Below are positions 31,772 to 41,267 of a DNA stretch of 47,421 bases, piece by piece (the stretch's first letter is position 1; each line of letters opens with the position of its first letter). The stretch spans positions 1 to 47,421 of the forward strand of contig CADCMN010000005.1 in assembly GCA_902802575.1 (NCBI GenBank), written 5' to 3'. This DNA comes from an uncultured Eubacteriales bacterium (GTDB taxonomy: Bacteria; Bacillota; Clostridia; Christensenellales; CAG-138). The notes beneath the pieces are model-generated. The model searched no databases. It saw only the letters and a list, made by a program, of their open reading frames with translations, and was not told where the DNA came from. Both the position numbers and the translations under genes were made by a program.

Positions 31772-33067
31772 CTATCCTGCGAAAGAGCCCAGGAAGGCGA
31801 GGCTGGGCTTGGGGGTGCGCTTTTGGGTGGCGCGGTCCACGGCGACGAGGCCGAAAGTCATGGAGAAGCCCTTCTGCCACTCGAAGTTGTCCAGGAGGGA
31901 CCAGTGGAAGTAACCCCGGATGGGGAGGCCGTCGGCGAGGCAGGATTGGACGCCGGCAAGGGCTTCCCGGAGGAAGGCCACCCGGCGGGTATCGTCGGCA
32001 GTGGCGATGCCGTTCTCCGTGACGATCAGGTCCCCGGGGAAATCCCGGTGGACTTTGCGGAGCACGTGGGCCAGGGCCTGAGGATAGAACTCGTACTCCA
32101 TCTGGGTCAGCTCCGCGTCCTTGGGGGCGGGCAGCTGGCCCGCTGGGCCGTAGACGGTGCGGGTGTAGTTCTGGACGCCCAGGAAGTCGTCGCCCTCAAT
32201 ATAGGGGAGATAGTGGCGGAACTCCTCCTCCCAGGCGGCCTCGGCGAAGGCTTCGCCCCCGGGCTGGGCCTGGAGATCATGGAGGGACAGGGTCAGGCCC
32301 ACCCGGATGTGGGGGCAGCGGGCCTTGATAGCCTCCCGGGCCGCCTGATGGGCTCGCATGACCAGAAGGTCCCCGGCGGGGGTCCGGGCAGAGACGAAGG
32401 TCTGGGGCTGGGGCGTGCCGAAAGCTTGAGCGTTCTCCATGGCGGCGAACTTCATGTTTTCCATCATCTTCTCGAAGTTCATGCCCACCTGGACCTTGCC
32501 CTCGGCCTGCTTCGCCCCGGAGGCCGCAGCCTTCCTGGCCTGCTCGGCCATGAGCATATAGCGCTTGGATATGGTGGCCAGCTGCAATCCCATGTTGGCC
32601 TCGTTGATGGTGCAGATGTAGTTGAGCTCGCCGCCCAGCTGCTCCGCCACATAGGCGGCGTAGCGGCAGAAGTATTCCACGGTGCTCTCCGCCTCCCAAC
32701 CGCCCTCGCGGATGAGCCAGGCGGGGCTGGTGAAGTGGTGGAGGGTCACCAAGGGCTCCACGCCGTGCTCCCGGCAGCAGCGGATGACGCGGCGGTAGTG
32801 CTCGATCTCGCTTTCGTCGAACCGCCCCTCTTCGGGCTCGATCCGGGCCCACTCCAGGGAGAAGCGATAGGCGTTCAGACCCGCCTTGGAAAGCAGCTCG
32901 ATATCCTCCGCGTACCGGTTGTAGTGGTCGCAGGCGTCGCCGCTGGGCTCGGTGAAGCTGGTGTGGGGCATGTGCTCCTGGAGCCAGTAGTCGCTGTGGA
33001 CGTTGTTGCCCTCCACCTGATGGGCGGCAGTGGCCGCGCCGATCATGAATCCTTTGGGAAATGCCAT
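31772..33067 (-). CDS. Glycoside hydrolase family 1 beta-glucosidase
   Basis: 431 aa, cytoplasmic. GH1 landmarks are complete: FMIGAATAAHQVEG at 7-20, YRFSLEWARIEP at 67-78, acid/base TINEAN with Glu156, and nucleophile VTENG with Glu351, then HWSLLDNFEW. Substrates are beta-glucosides or phospho-beta-glucosides; nothing nearby suggests a PTS, so unphosphorylated glycosides are more likely. It is the last gene of the glycoside operon, with AAGGAGG before ATG and 12 bases after the GH78 gene. Confidence 0.93.
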   Translation of the reverse strand: MAFPKGFMIGAATAAHQVEGNNVHSDYWLQEHMPHTSFTEPSGDACDHYNRYAEDIELLSKAGLNAYRFSLEWARIEPEEGRFDESEIEHYRRVIRCCREHGVEPLVTLHHFTSPAWLIREGGWEAESTVEYFCRYAAYVAEQLGGELNYICTINEANMGLQLATISKRYMLMAEQARKAAASGAKQAEGKVQVGMNFEKMMENMKFAAMENAQAFGTPQPQTFVSARTPAGDLLVMRAHQAAREAIKARCPHIRVGLTLSLHDLQAQPGGEAFAEAAWEEEFRHYLPYIEGDDFLGVQNYTRTVYGPAGQLPAPKDAELTQMEYEFYPQALAHVLRKVHRDFPGDLIVTENGIATADDTRRVAFLREALAGVQSCLADGLPIRGYFHWSLLDNFEWQKGFSMTFGLVAVDRATQKRTPKPSLAFLGSFAG

Positions 33068-33079
33068 GTTCTTTCCTCC

Positions 33080-35284
33080 TTATGCGTCGATCTCGTAGCG
33101 ATAGGTGCCCGGCTCCACCTCATGGACCTGCCCGTCGGGCAAGCGGATCTCGGCCGGGGCGGGGACGGTGATATCGAAGACGATCCGGTCCTTCTGATAC
33201 CTCCAGGCGGAGCGGATGAGGCCCGCCCGGGATGTATAGCTGCCCCTGGCGTGCTGCAGCCGCGGGTCGGGCACCGGAGCGATCAGGACCTTGGCGAAGC
33301 CCGGCGCCAGGGGCCGGATGCCCAGGATATAGCGGTAGTAGAACTCGCCCACGCTGCCGAAGGCGTAGTGGTTGAAGGAGACCATGTTGTCGGAGGACAT
33401 CCTGTCCTCATTCACCGTGCCGTCGGGCCTGAGGGCGTCCCAGCGCTCCCAGGTGGTGGTGGCCCCCCGCTGCACCTGATAGAGCCAGCCGGGGCAGCGC
33501 TCGCTGAGAAGCAGGTCATAGGCCAGCGTCGCCTCCCCGTGGTCTGCCAACAGGGGCAGCAGATGCTCCGTGGCGAAGAAGCCCGTCTGCATCCCCTCGG
33601 TGCGGAGCTTTTCGAGGAGCTTTACGAACACCTTGTCCCACAGCTCCCCCGCCTCCAGCACGTACCGCAGGGCCAGCACGTAGGCTCCCTGGTAGTCGTC
33701 CTTCATGGCGCCGTCGGGCTTGACAAAAGCCCTGATATAGGCGGCCCGGGATCTGGCGAGCTGGGCGGCGTACTTCTCCGCGTCCTCAGGCCTGTCCAGC
33801 ATCCGGGCGGTCTCGCTCAAGATGCGCAGGTCGTTGACCAGAAAGGCGTTGGACACGGGGCCGTTGTGCATGGCCATGTACTTCACGTCCTTGCCCAGGG
33901 TGAGCCAATCGCCGAGACTGGGCCCCATCCACAGGTCCTTCTTGCCCAGGAGGCCGCCCATGTGCCGGATCTCGCAGTCCACAAAGGCCTTCATGCTGTC
34001 GTACTGGTCCCGCAGATGCCGGTCGCTCCCGAACTGCCAGTAGAGCATCTCGGGCACGATGAGGTCGCAGTTGCCCCAGCCCAGCATGCTCATGAACCCC
34101 ACGCCTGCGGGGCCCTGGGCCGGGATGGTGGGGGCCACGTACCCCTCCTTGTTGTCCTTCTGGGAGTAGCGGATGTCCCGGAGGAACTTGGTCCAGAAGG
34201 CTTCGGTGTCGAAGTTGTAGGCCCCGGTGAGGGCGAAGACCTGGCCGTCGCCGGTGTAGCCCATGCGCTCGTCCCGCTGGGGGCAGTCTGTGGGCACTTC
34301 CACGTAGTTGGACTTCTGGCCCCAGACCTGGTTTTGGTAGAGCCTGGTCACGTCCTCCCGGCCGCAGGAGAAGTCCCCCGTCCGCCTCATGTCGCTGTGG
34401 ATGGCGTAGGCGGTGACGAGCCCCTCCTCGTAGGGCACGCCGGAGAGCTCCGCGTACCGAAAGCCCATATAGGTGAACCGGGGGCGATAGAGCTTCGTCT
34501 CCTGGCCCCTGTGGTATTCGATGGCGGCCCTGGCCTTGCGCAAATTGTTGGTGTAGAGGCTCCCGTCCGGGTTCAATATCTCCCCGTGGCGGACGGTCAG
34601 CATGTCCCCCGCCATCTTGGTGGGGTCGATGACGATGAACCCGGCGAAGTTCTGGCCGAAGTCCAATATGGTCCTGTCCCCCCGGGGGATGACCTCCTTG
34701 ACAGGCATCTCCTCCCGGACGCGGACGGAGACGAGGGTTTCGTCGAAGACCTCCGGCACTTTCCCCGTATAGGGCACCGGGGGGAACACGGGGGCCTCCG
34801 CCCCGTCGGCATAGTAGACCTCCCCGTCGTAGAGCCCGGCGTAATCGTAGGGGCTGGGCCGGGCCACCACGCCCCGGTCCCGGGAGGTATAGACGTGCTC
34901 GCTGCCGTCGGGCCGGGTCACAATCAGCTTCCAGGCCACGGCGGGCCGATCCCCGTAGATCTTCGTCTTGTTGTCGAAGGTGAAGCGGCCGCAGTACCAC
35001 CCCTGACCCAGGTACACCCGGAGCACGTTCTCCCGGCCCAGCAGGTCCCTCACGTCGTAGGTCTGGACCTGCAGCTCCCGGGGGTAATAGGTGTAGCCGG
35101 GGGCGAAGAGGACGTCGCCCACCTTCCGGCCGTTCAGCTCCGCCTCGTAGACCCCCAGGGCGGTGACGGTCAGGGTTGCCTTCTCCACCGCTCCCCCGGG
35201 GATCGCCTGGGCGAACACCTCCACGGCCCCCTCCCTGTAGGGGCGCTCGGTGGTGATGAACAGGTCTCTCAACTCCATGGTCAT
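33080..35284 (-). CDS. Alpha-L-rhamnosidase (GH78)
   Basis: About 734 aa, no signal peptide. The N-terminal beta domains (GVYEAELNGRKVGD; APGYTYYPRELQVQTYDV; DFGQNFAGF) and the (alpha/alpha)6 barrel with PTDCPQRDERMGYTGD (~331-346) identify GH78; the acidic residues there include the general acid. It removes terminal L-rhamnose from plant glycosides. ATG 35284 is chosen because it overlaps the isomerase stop as ATGA and has AAGGGA five bases upstream; ATG 35290 and 35278 are in frame too. The C-terminal beta domain ends GTYRYEIDA. Confidence 0.92.
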   Translation of the reverse strand: MTMELRDLFITTERPYREGAVEVFAQAIPGGAVEKATLTVTALGVYEAELNGRKVGDVLFAPGYTYYPRELQVQTYDVRDLLGRENVLRVYLGQGWYCGRFTFDNKTKIYGDRPAVAWKLIVTRPDGSEHVYTSRDRGVVARPSPYDYAGLYDGEVYYADGAEAPVFPPVPYTGKVPEVFDETLVSVRVREEMPVKEVIPRGDRTILDFGQNFAGFIVIDPTKMAGDMLTVRHGEILNPDGSLYTNNLRKARAAIEYHRGQETKLYRPRFTYMGFRYAELSGVPYEEGLVTAYAIHSDMRRTGDFSCGREDVTRLYQNQVWGQKSNYVEVPTDCPQRDERMGYTGDGQVFALTGAYNFDTEAFWTKFLRDIRYSQKDNKEGYVAPTIPAQGPAGVGFMSMLGWGNCDLIVPEMLYWQFGSDRHLRDQYDSMKAFVDCEIRHMGGLLGKKDLWMGPSLGDWLTLGKDVKYMAMHNGPVSNAFLVNDLRILSETARMLDRPEDAEKYAAQLARSRAAYIRAFVKPDGAMKDDYQGAYVLALRYVLEAGELWDKVFVKLLEKLRTEGMQTGFFATEHLLPLLADHGEATLAYDLLLSERCPGWLYQVQRGATTTWERWDALRPDGTVNEDRMSSDNMVSFNHYAFGSVGEFYYRYILGIRPLAPGFAKVLIAPVPDPRLQHARGSYTSRAGLIRSAWRYQKDRIVFDITVPAPAEIRLPDGQVHEVEPGTYRYEIDA

Positions 35285-36126
35285 TTCCATCCCTTCAGGT
35301 ATTCGGCGCTCCGTTCCAGGCTTTTCACCGGGTCTTTGTCGATCCAGTTCCTGTGGTTCTCCAGGATCACGGCTTCCACCCCGTTTTCAAGAGCGATCTC
35401 CCGCATGCCCGCCAGGTCCATGTTCCCCGTGCCCAGCTCCAGGCTGTCACACTTCAAAATGGGCGTCATGGCGGGGCCGGTTAGGCGGCTGCCCCGGTCG
35501 GTCACGTGCCAAAGCTGCATGCGAGGGCCCAGGCGGCGCATCCAAGCCTTGGGGTCCGCGCCCCCGTCAGCGAACCAGTAGCTGTCGAACTCAAAGCCTA
35601 CCCGAGCCGGGTCCGTCTCGTCTATCAGTATATCATAGGCACGGACCTTCGGCTGCACGAACAGCAATTCCACGTTGTGATTGTGGTACAGAAGGGACAA
35701 GCCCTGTTCCTTCAGGGCCGCCCCGGCTGCATTGAGCCGCCGGACCAGGTCCTTCACCGCCTGTTCGCTGCCGTAGTCGAAGCGATACATGCCGGTGACC
35801 ACCACCTTGCCCGTGCCCAGGGCCTTCGCCTCCGCGGCCACGGCGGCGGGTTCCCGTTCCAGGCTCCCCAGGTCCGCGTGGTAGCTGACGGTCTCAAGTC
35901 CGCTTTCCCCCATCAGCCTGGGCCAATCCAGCTTTCCGCCCCTGCCCGTGGGCATGCCGGCAGCTTTCGTCAAAAGCCGGACCAGCCAAGAGGTCGGTCT
36001 GGTCATGAACCGATTCAGTTCAAGGCCATCGTATCCGGCGGCCCTGACGCGGCGGAGCGTGGCGCGGGCGACTGTCTCGCTGCCCGTCACCGTGCCCAGC
36101 ATGATCTGTTGTACGTAGGTCTTCAT
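35281..36126 (-). CDS. Sugar phosphate isomerase/epimerase-like TIM-barrel protein
   Basis: 281 aa of the xylose-isomerase-like TIM-barrel superfamily. Likely metal-ligand strands are LLYHNHNVELL, VGFEFDSYWF, LWHVTDRGS and AVILENHRNW, each bringing a His, Asp or Glu to the barrel mouth. The family includes sugar isomerases, epimerases and 3-keto-glycoside cleaving enzymes. It overlaps both neighbours by four bases (GH2 upstream, GH78 downstream), so its task is linked to glycoside breakdown. Which sugar it handles cannot be read from the sequence. Confidence 0.8.
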   Translation of the reverse strand: MKTYVQQIMLGTVTGSETVARATLRRVRAAGYDGLELNRFMTRPTSWLVRLLTKAAGMPTGRGGKLDWPRLMGESGLETVSYHADLGSLEREPAAVAAEAKALGTGKVVVTGMYRFDYGSEQAVKDLVRRLNAAGAALKEQGLSLLYHNHNVELLFVQPKVRAYDILIDETDPARVGFEFDSYWFADGGADPKAWMRRLGPRMQLWHVTDRGSRLTGPAMTPILKCDSLELGTGNMDLAGMREIALENGVEAVILENHRNWIDKDPVKSLERSAEYLKGWK

Positions 36127-38297
36127 TTGCGGATCCCCTGTAAAATGCGGTTGAGCTGTTTGATGCTCTCCTCGTCGGCGCCGCCCTGCTTCAACAGGCT
36201 CAGCATGGTCATGCGACCCATCATCCGCTGCAGGGCGGGGTTGTCCTTCACGGCCTCGGCCACGTCGCCGCGCGCGGCGCTGGACTGGGCCATCATGGCC
36301 TCCACCACGGCCCCGGCCTGGGGGTGCTGCCGAAGCTCGCCCAGGGTGTCCTGGACGGAGAAGCAGGCGGGGTCCGGCTCCTCGGCGTCGAACCAGTTGG
36401 CGACGCCGGCGGCGGCCTTGTTGAAAACGTAGCTTTCGTCGGGCTCCGCCGTGTAGCGGATCACCATGGCGTCGATGCAGCCCGGAGCCTCGGCCCGGAT
36501 CATATGTTCGCCCAGCAGGGGCACCCGGAAGGTGAAGACGGTATGGCCGGTTTGCGTACCCACCAGGGTACCGTCCACGTAGAGCCGGACCTCCGGCTGG
36601 TTGGCGTAGACCCTGATCTCGGTCTCATGCTCGTTCCGGTTCTCGTATCGCTTGCCGCAGAGGTGTACGAAGGGCTCGGTCCTGTTCCAGGCGGCCTTAT
36701 AGAGATAGAAGGCGTCCTTGCGGAGGGACCGATCGAAGGTCACCAGGCCCTTCTGGTTCTCCCCGTGCTTGCCCCCCTCGTCCCGGCCATCGGCGGCGAA
36801 GTCGAACAGGTTCCACACATGGGTGGCCCAGAGCCAGGGCCTTTCCTCGATCATGCGGAGCATGTGCTCGTGGTACAGGCACTGGTACTCCTCGGTGTAG
36901 TCCCCCTTCTCGGTGCGGCTGCTGTGGAAGGCGGGGTTGGCGTCGGCCCCGTATTCGCTGAAGCCCATGACCTTTTCGGGGTACTTCTCGTGGAACTCGT
37001 CGAAGAACCGGTCCGTCTCGTCCATGTCCCCCAGATACCAGCCGAAGTACAGGTTGTAGCTGTTCACGTCCGGGATATCCAGGATGGGGCTGTCGGTCTC
37101 CAGCATGAACACGTTGGCCATGGCGGTCTTCCTCGTGGGGTCCAGCTTATGGCACAGGTCGTTGAGCTGGCGATGGTTCTCCAGCAGGTCCTCGTTCACG
37201 GCGCTGGCGGCGGTGATCTCGTTGGAAAGGCCCCAGACCGCGATGGAGGGGTGGTTACAGCACTGGGTGATGAGCTCCCGCATGGCGGTGAGGGTGTTCT
37301 CCCGCCCGTCCGCCATGTGCATGGTGATATAGGGGATCTCCGCCCAGACCACGATGCCGTTCTCGTCGCACAGGTCGTAGAATGCCTGGGCATGCTGATA
37401 GTGGGCGAGGCGCACCGTGTTGGCGCCAATCTCCCGGATCAGGGCCATGTCGGCGGCGTGATCCTCATAGGAGAGAGCGTTGCCTTTGCCCTTTCTGTCC
37501 TGGTGGCGGCTCACGCCCCGGAGGGGGTAAAGGCGGCCGTTCAGCAGAAAGCCCTTCTCGGGGTCGAAGTCGAAGATGCGGCAGCCGAAGCGGGCGCTGA
37601 CCTCATCCCCGCTGGAAAGTTGGGCCGTGGCGGTGTAGAGGTAGGGGTCGTTTACCCCGTCCCACAGGCGTGGGTTTTCGATGACGAACTCCGCCCTGCT
37701 TTGGACGGTCTTCGTTTCCCCGTTCACGGTGATAGCCGCGGACTCAGCGTTGTGCCAGGTCTCCACGGTGACGACGGCCTGCTTCTTATCGAGGTCCACC
37801 ACGGGGGTGACCCGAATCCCCGAGGTGCCGTCCTTCAACAGCTCGAAGTGCTCTTTGGGCACGGAGACAATGTTCACGTCCCGATAGAGGCCGCCGTAGA
37901 AGGTGAAGTCCGCCTTCTGGGGGTAGACCCGGCGGCTGTCGCCGTTGTCCACGGAGACGGCCAGGGTGCCGGGATGAGGCAGCGCCACCCGGAAGGTGGC
38001 ATACCCGCCCTCGTGACGGGCCAACAGCTGGCCGTCCAGATACACTTCGGCGGTGTGGTTGGCTCCGTTGATCTCCAGGAAGTTCACCGCTCCGGAAAGC
38101 TCCTCGGCCGTCACCTCCCGCACGTACCAGCACAGGCCCCTATGGTAGTCGTTGCCCCCGTCCTGGCCGTCCAGGGCGTTCCAGGTGTGAGGCAGGGTCA
38201 CCGCCTCTCCCCTCTCGGCGTAGGCTACGGCCGTTTCCACGGGGACGGCGGCCTTCAAAAACCGCCATCCCTCGTTGATGTTCAGGATCCTGCGCAT
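36123..38297 (-). CDS. Glycoside hydrolase family 2 (beta-galactosidase-like)
   Basis: 724 aa, cytoplasmic. The N-terminal jelly-roll (LPHTWNALDGQDGGNDYHRG), immunoglobulin-like domain and TIM barrel are in normal order. The acid/base is Glu360 in GLSNE and the nucleophile Glu448 in FSEYGADAN. A C-terminal domain of ~100 residues (ending LKQGGADEESIKQLNRILQG) occurs in several Gram-positive GH2 proteins. Activity may be beta-galactosidase or another exo-beta-glycosidase; the NxK motif of beta-glucuronidases was not recognised. It starts four bases after the transporter stop. Confidence 0.9.
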   Translation of the reverse strand: MRRILNINEGWRFLKAAVPVETAVAYAERGEAVTLPHTWNALDGQDGGNDYHRGLCWYVREVTAEELSGAVNFLEINGANHTAEVYLDGQLLARHEGGYATFRVALPHPGTLAVSVDNGDSRRVYPQKADFTFYGGLYRDVNIVSVPKEHFELLKDGTSGIRVTPVVDLDKKQAVVTVETWHNAESAAITVNGETKTVQSRAEFVIENPRLWDGVNDPYLYTATAQLSSGDEVSARFGCRIFDFDPEKGFLLNGRLYPLRGVSRHQDRKGKGNALSYEDHAADMALIREIGANTVRLAHYQHAQAFYDLCDENGIVVWAEIPYITMHMADGRENTLTAMRELITQCCNHPSIAVWGLSNEITAASAVNEDLLENHRQLNDLCHKLDPTRKTAMANVFMLETDSPILDIPDVNSYNLYFGWYLGDMDETDRFFDEFHEKYPEKVMGFSEYGADANPAFHSSRTEKGDYTEEYQCLYHEHMLRMIEERPWLWATHVWNLFDFAADGRDEGGKHGENQKGLVTFDRSLRKDAFYLYKAAWNRTEPFVHLCGKRYENRNEHETEIRVYANQPEVRLYVDGTLVGTQTGHTVFTFRVPLLGEHMIRAEAPGCIDAMVIRYTAEPDESYVFNKAAAGVANWFDAEEPDPACFSVQDTLGELRQHPQAGAVVEAMMAQSSAARGDVAEAVKDNPALQRMMGRMTMLSLLKQGGADEESIKQLNRILQGIRK

Positions 38298-38301
38298 GGC
38301 T

Positions 38302-39834
38302 TCACTCCGCCGATGCAGCCTGCTTCTTGGCGGCGATCTCCTTCTGTATCTCCTCCATCTTCTCCTTCGTCAGGGAGAACTTCTTCATGGCCAGGATCGT
38401 GCAGATCCAGCCAATGATGGGGAACCCGCAGAACAGGACCACAGTGATGATCCGGATGCCCGGGGTCAACAGGTCGGTTCCCTGGGGGATGCGGGAGCCG
38501 GTGTAGCCCACGAAGCCGATGAGGAAGGTGGCCAGCATGGGGGCCAGCGCGCTGATCATTTTGTCGATGAAGGAATAGACGGCGCTGACGGTGGCGGGCA
38601 GGTAGTTGCCGGAGCGGTAGAGCTCATAGTCCACCACGTCCATGCGCATGGCGTTGGTGGCGGTGGAAACGATCATCTTCAGGGCGTTATTGCCCAGCAT
38701 CAACAGGAAGAACAGCGCCAGCGGCAGCCCGATCCCGGATGCGCTCTTGGCGGGCACGAACAGCAGGTACAGGGAGAAAGCGATGTTCCAGAAGATGCAG
38801 ACCCAGGTCCACTTGACCATGACCTTCCTGTTGCCCTGCTTTCCGGCCATGCGGGCACCCAGGATGGCGAAGACGATGGAAGGGAGCATGGCGACGATGG
38901 AAACGATGGAGGAGCCGATCATGGACCCCAGAAGCACGCCGTAGAGGAGCGTCACGATAACGGACTGGCTGCCCACGGTCTGCGTCAGCTTGTCGGAGCT
39001 GGCAGCCACGATGTACCGGCCCAGCTCCTTGTTCTCCTTCAGGAGAGAGAGCATTTCTTTGAACGAAGGCGTCTGGCTCTTCTTGAGTCCAGCGAAATTC
39101 TCCGGCTTGTCATAGGGCGTGAGGCCGATACAGGAGAGCACCAGCGCAACGAAGGACACAGCCACCACAAGCAGGTTGGACATTTGGAAGACCCGGATCG
39201 TCCAGTTGTAGTCCGTGTTGCCGGCTTCGTTGACGAAGGGGACGCCCCATTTCTTCAGGAAGACGGTGGTGATCACGCCCGCCACGATCATGGGGGACAG
39301 ATAGGAATAGACCGTAGCCCAGACGCCCAGGGTGGGCCGCTGCTTTGGGTCGTTGGTCAGGATGTTGCCCGTCATGTTGGCGGTACAACTGGTGAAGGTG
39401 TAACCGATGATGTACAGAGCATAGATCAGCATGAACACCAGCACACCCCTGGGGCTGGACAGAGTCTCGTCGGCGCCGAAGCTGAACTTTCCGGCAAAGA
39501 CGTTACACATGAGCGTGGTGGCTGCAGCCATCAGTGCCCAGCCTACGATCAGGAAGAAGCGCAGTTTGCCGTGCTTGGAATTGAACTTTTCAATGGCGAG
39601 AGCGATGATGGGATCGGTGATGCTGTCAAATACCCGGGACAGGGTGATGAGCACGCCCACCAGGGCCGTGGTGATGGCAAAGCCCAGGTTGCCGATGTAG
39701 GCGGCATACCCCAGCAGCACATAGAAAGCCATCTGCATGATGCCGGTCATCTGGCTCAAGGCGATATGGGAGGTCTTGGCCCGGCGATACTGGACGCCGT
39801 CGGTGGATTCGAGGACCTGAGGATTCTTTTTCAT
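38302..39834 (-). CDS. GPH-family sugar:cation symporter
   Basis: 510 aa from ATG 39834 with AAGGAG seven bases upstream; an in-frame start 30 codons earlier would fall in the promoter. Twelve membrane helices and SRVFDSITDPIIALAIEKFNS match the glycoside-pentoside-hexuronide transporters (MelB, XynP, UidB). It is the first gene of the operon and the likely importer of the glycosides that GH2, GH78 and GH1 cleave. The C-terminus is a charged helical tail. Confidence 0.9.
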   Translation of the reverse strand: MKKNPQVLESTDGVQYRRAKTSHIALSQMTGIMQMAFYVLLGYAAYIGNLGFAITTALVGVLITLSRVFDSITDPIIALAIEKFNSKHGKLRFFLIVGWALMAAATTLMCNVFAGKFSFGADETLSSPRGVLVFMLIYALYIIGYTFTSCTANMTGNILTNDPKQRPTLGVWATVYSYLSPMIVAGVITTVFLKKWGVPFVNEAGNTDYNWTIRVFQMSNLLVVAVSFVALVLSCIGLTPYDKPENFAGLKKSQTPSFKEMLSLLKENKELGRYIVAASSDKLTQTVGSQSVIVTLLYGVLLGSMIGSSIVSIVAMLPSIVFAILGARMAGKQGNRKVMVKWTWVCIFWNIAFSLYLLFVPAKSASGIGLPLALFFLLMLGNNALKMIVSTATNAMRMDVVDYELYRSGNYLPATVSAVYSFIDKMISALAPMLATFLIGFVGYTGSRIPQGTDLLTPGIRIITVVLFCGFPIIGWICTILAMKKFSLTKEKMEEIQKEIAAKKQAASAE

Positions 39835-39890
39835 GACGCTGCTCCTTGCTTTTTTCGCGGGCTTGGATCTGCCGCCCGCCTTATGAGTTA

Positions 39891-39919
39891 ATTGTAGGGC
39901 CGAGGTCAAGAGACGTAAA
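39891..39919 (-). promoter_or_regulatory. Promoter of the glycoside operon
   Basis: On the minus strand TTTACG (39919-39914) and TACAAT (39896-39891) are 17 bases apart, giving a leader of about 50 bases before ATG 39834. The leader contains a small GC-rich inverted repeat. The AraC-type regulator encoded divergently probably binds between the two promoters. Confidence 0.55.
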
Positions 39920-39960
39920 GCCAAAATGCCGGAAAAAATTACAAAAATTCAGGAAAGCTG

Positions 39961-40031
39961 TTGAGAAATCCGGGAAACCGTGATAGGATCGAAGGGTAGT
40001 ATGAAAAACGCCGAAAGGACGGACCCTTTCC
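39961..40031 (+). promoter_or_regulatory. Promoter and SD hairpin of the araC-type gene
   Basis: TTGAGA (39961-39966) and TAGGAT (39984-39989) are 17 bases apart. GAAAGG (40013-40018), the only SD-like sequence, pairs with CCTTTC (40025-40030) just before ATG 40032, so translation may be limited by this hairpin. Confidence 0.5.
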
Positions 40032-41267
40032 ATGGAAAATGGAATGACCCGCGCCGAGCGGAATTTGATCCTGCTCCAAAGTCTGATCCCGAAAAATGAA
40101 AAAATTTACGTATGGTGCTGCCGCCCGGAGGGGGACTTCATCGTCGCCTCCTGCCCGGAGGAGGACCGCCCCGTCCTGGAGGAGGCCTTCCGCCGGTTCG
40201 AGGGGCTTGAGCGCCTGGCGCAGTATGCAGCCCAGGCGGATAAACGGCCGGTGCTCCTGGGTTCCCCCATCGGCATGCAATGGGCCCTGAGCTACGAGCC
40301 GGACCGCAACGGGTCCCTCTATTTCCTCATCGGCCCCGTGTTCTACGACACTCCCCGGCCGGAGCGCCTCCGCCGGGCCTTGCAGCCCTACGTGGACAGC
40401 CGGGAAGGGGCGGATTGGGTCGCGGCTCTGACGGCCATGGTCCCCCGGCTGCCCGTCATGACCTATGCCATCTTCAGTCGCTACGTGCTCATGATCCACA
40501 ACACCCTGACGGACCAGCAGCTGGGCCTGGACGCCCTGGAGGGGGACCTGCCCGAAAGCGGACCCTCCGCCGCCCTGCCCGTGGGGGTGCGGGACCGATC
40601 GAAGGTCTACGCCGCCGAGCAGGCCATGCTGGAGATGGTCCGCACGGGAAACATCAACTACCACGCCGTTCTCCAGCGCAGCGTCCAGCTGAGCCCCGGC
40701 GTGCCGGTCCAGGGCCAGGACCCCCTGCGGAATATGAAGACCAGCATCATCGTGTTCACCACATTGGTCTGCCGGGCGGCCATAGAGGGGGGCCTGAGCC
40801 CGGAGGTGGCCTATCCCCTGGGGGACTCCTACATCCAGTCCGCCGAAAACAGCCACGACTCCGGGGAGCTGGCGGCCCTCGCTTCCGCCATGTATCACGA
40901 CTTCATCTACCGGGTCCACCACGTCCGCACCAATCCCACCTGCTCCCACGCCATCCAGAAGGTCTGCGACTATATCGACATGAGTTTGGACCGGCCCATC
41001 CGCACGGCCGACCTTGCGGCCCTGGTGGGCTACACGGAATACTACCTGACCGAGAAATTCAAAAAGGAGACGGGCCAGTCCGTCTCCCAGTACATCCGTG
41101 CCGCCAAAATAGCCCGAGCAAAGGTCCTCCTCACCTCCACCACCCTCTCCGTCCGGGACATCGCCGAGTGCCTGGCCTTCAACACTCCCAACTACTTCAT
41201 CCAATCCTTCCGCACCCTGGAAGGCCTCACCCCCGCCCAGTACCGCAAGAACGTCCGGCAGAAGTGA
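40032..41267 (+). CDS. AraC-family transcriptional regulator
   Basis: 411 aa. The C-terminal ~100 residues form the double helix-turn-helix of AraC/XylS proteins (IRTADLAALVGYTEYYLTE and LSVRDIAECLAFNTPNYF, then TPAQYRK). The N-terminal ~285 residues are a sensory region without a recognised fold. It is divergent from the GPH-GH2-GH78-GH1 operon and is the likely sugar-responsive activator of that operon. ATG 40044 is a second possible start. Confidence 0.88.
   Translation: MENGMTRAERNLILLQSLIPKNEKIYVWCCRPEGDFIVASCPEEDRPVLEEAFRRFEGLERLAQYAAQADKRPVLLGSPIGMQWALSYEPDRNGSLYFLIGPVFYDTPRPERLRRALQPYVDSREGADWVAALTAMVPRLPVMTYAIFSRYVLMIHNTLTDQQLGLDALEGDLPESGPSAALPVGVRDRSKVYAAEQAMLEMVRTGNINYHAVLQRSVQLSPGVPVQGQDPLRNMKTSIIVFTTLVCRAAIEGGLSPEVAYPLGDSYIQSAENSHDSGELAALASAMYHDFIYRVHHVRTNPTCSHAIQKVCDYIDMSLDRPIRTADLAALVGYTEYYLTEKFKKETGQSVSQYIRAAKIARAKVLLTSTTLSVRDIAECLAFNTPNYFIQSFRTLEGLTPAQYRKNVRQK

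Noticed and set aside
31562-35581. 1339-codon plus-strand frame across the GH1 and GH78 genes
   Set aside because: Antisense of two well-supported glycosidases; no start signal and no recognisable domain.
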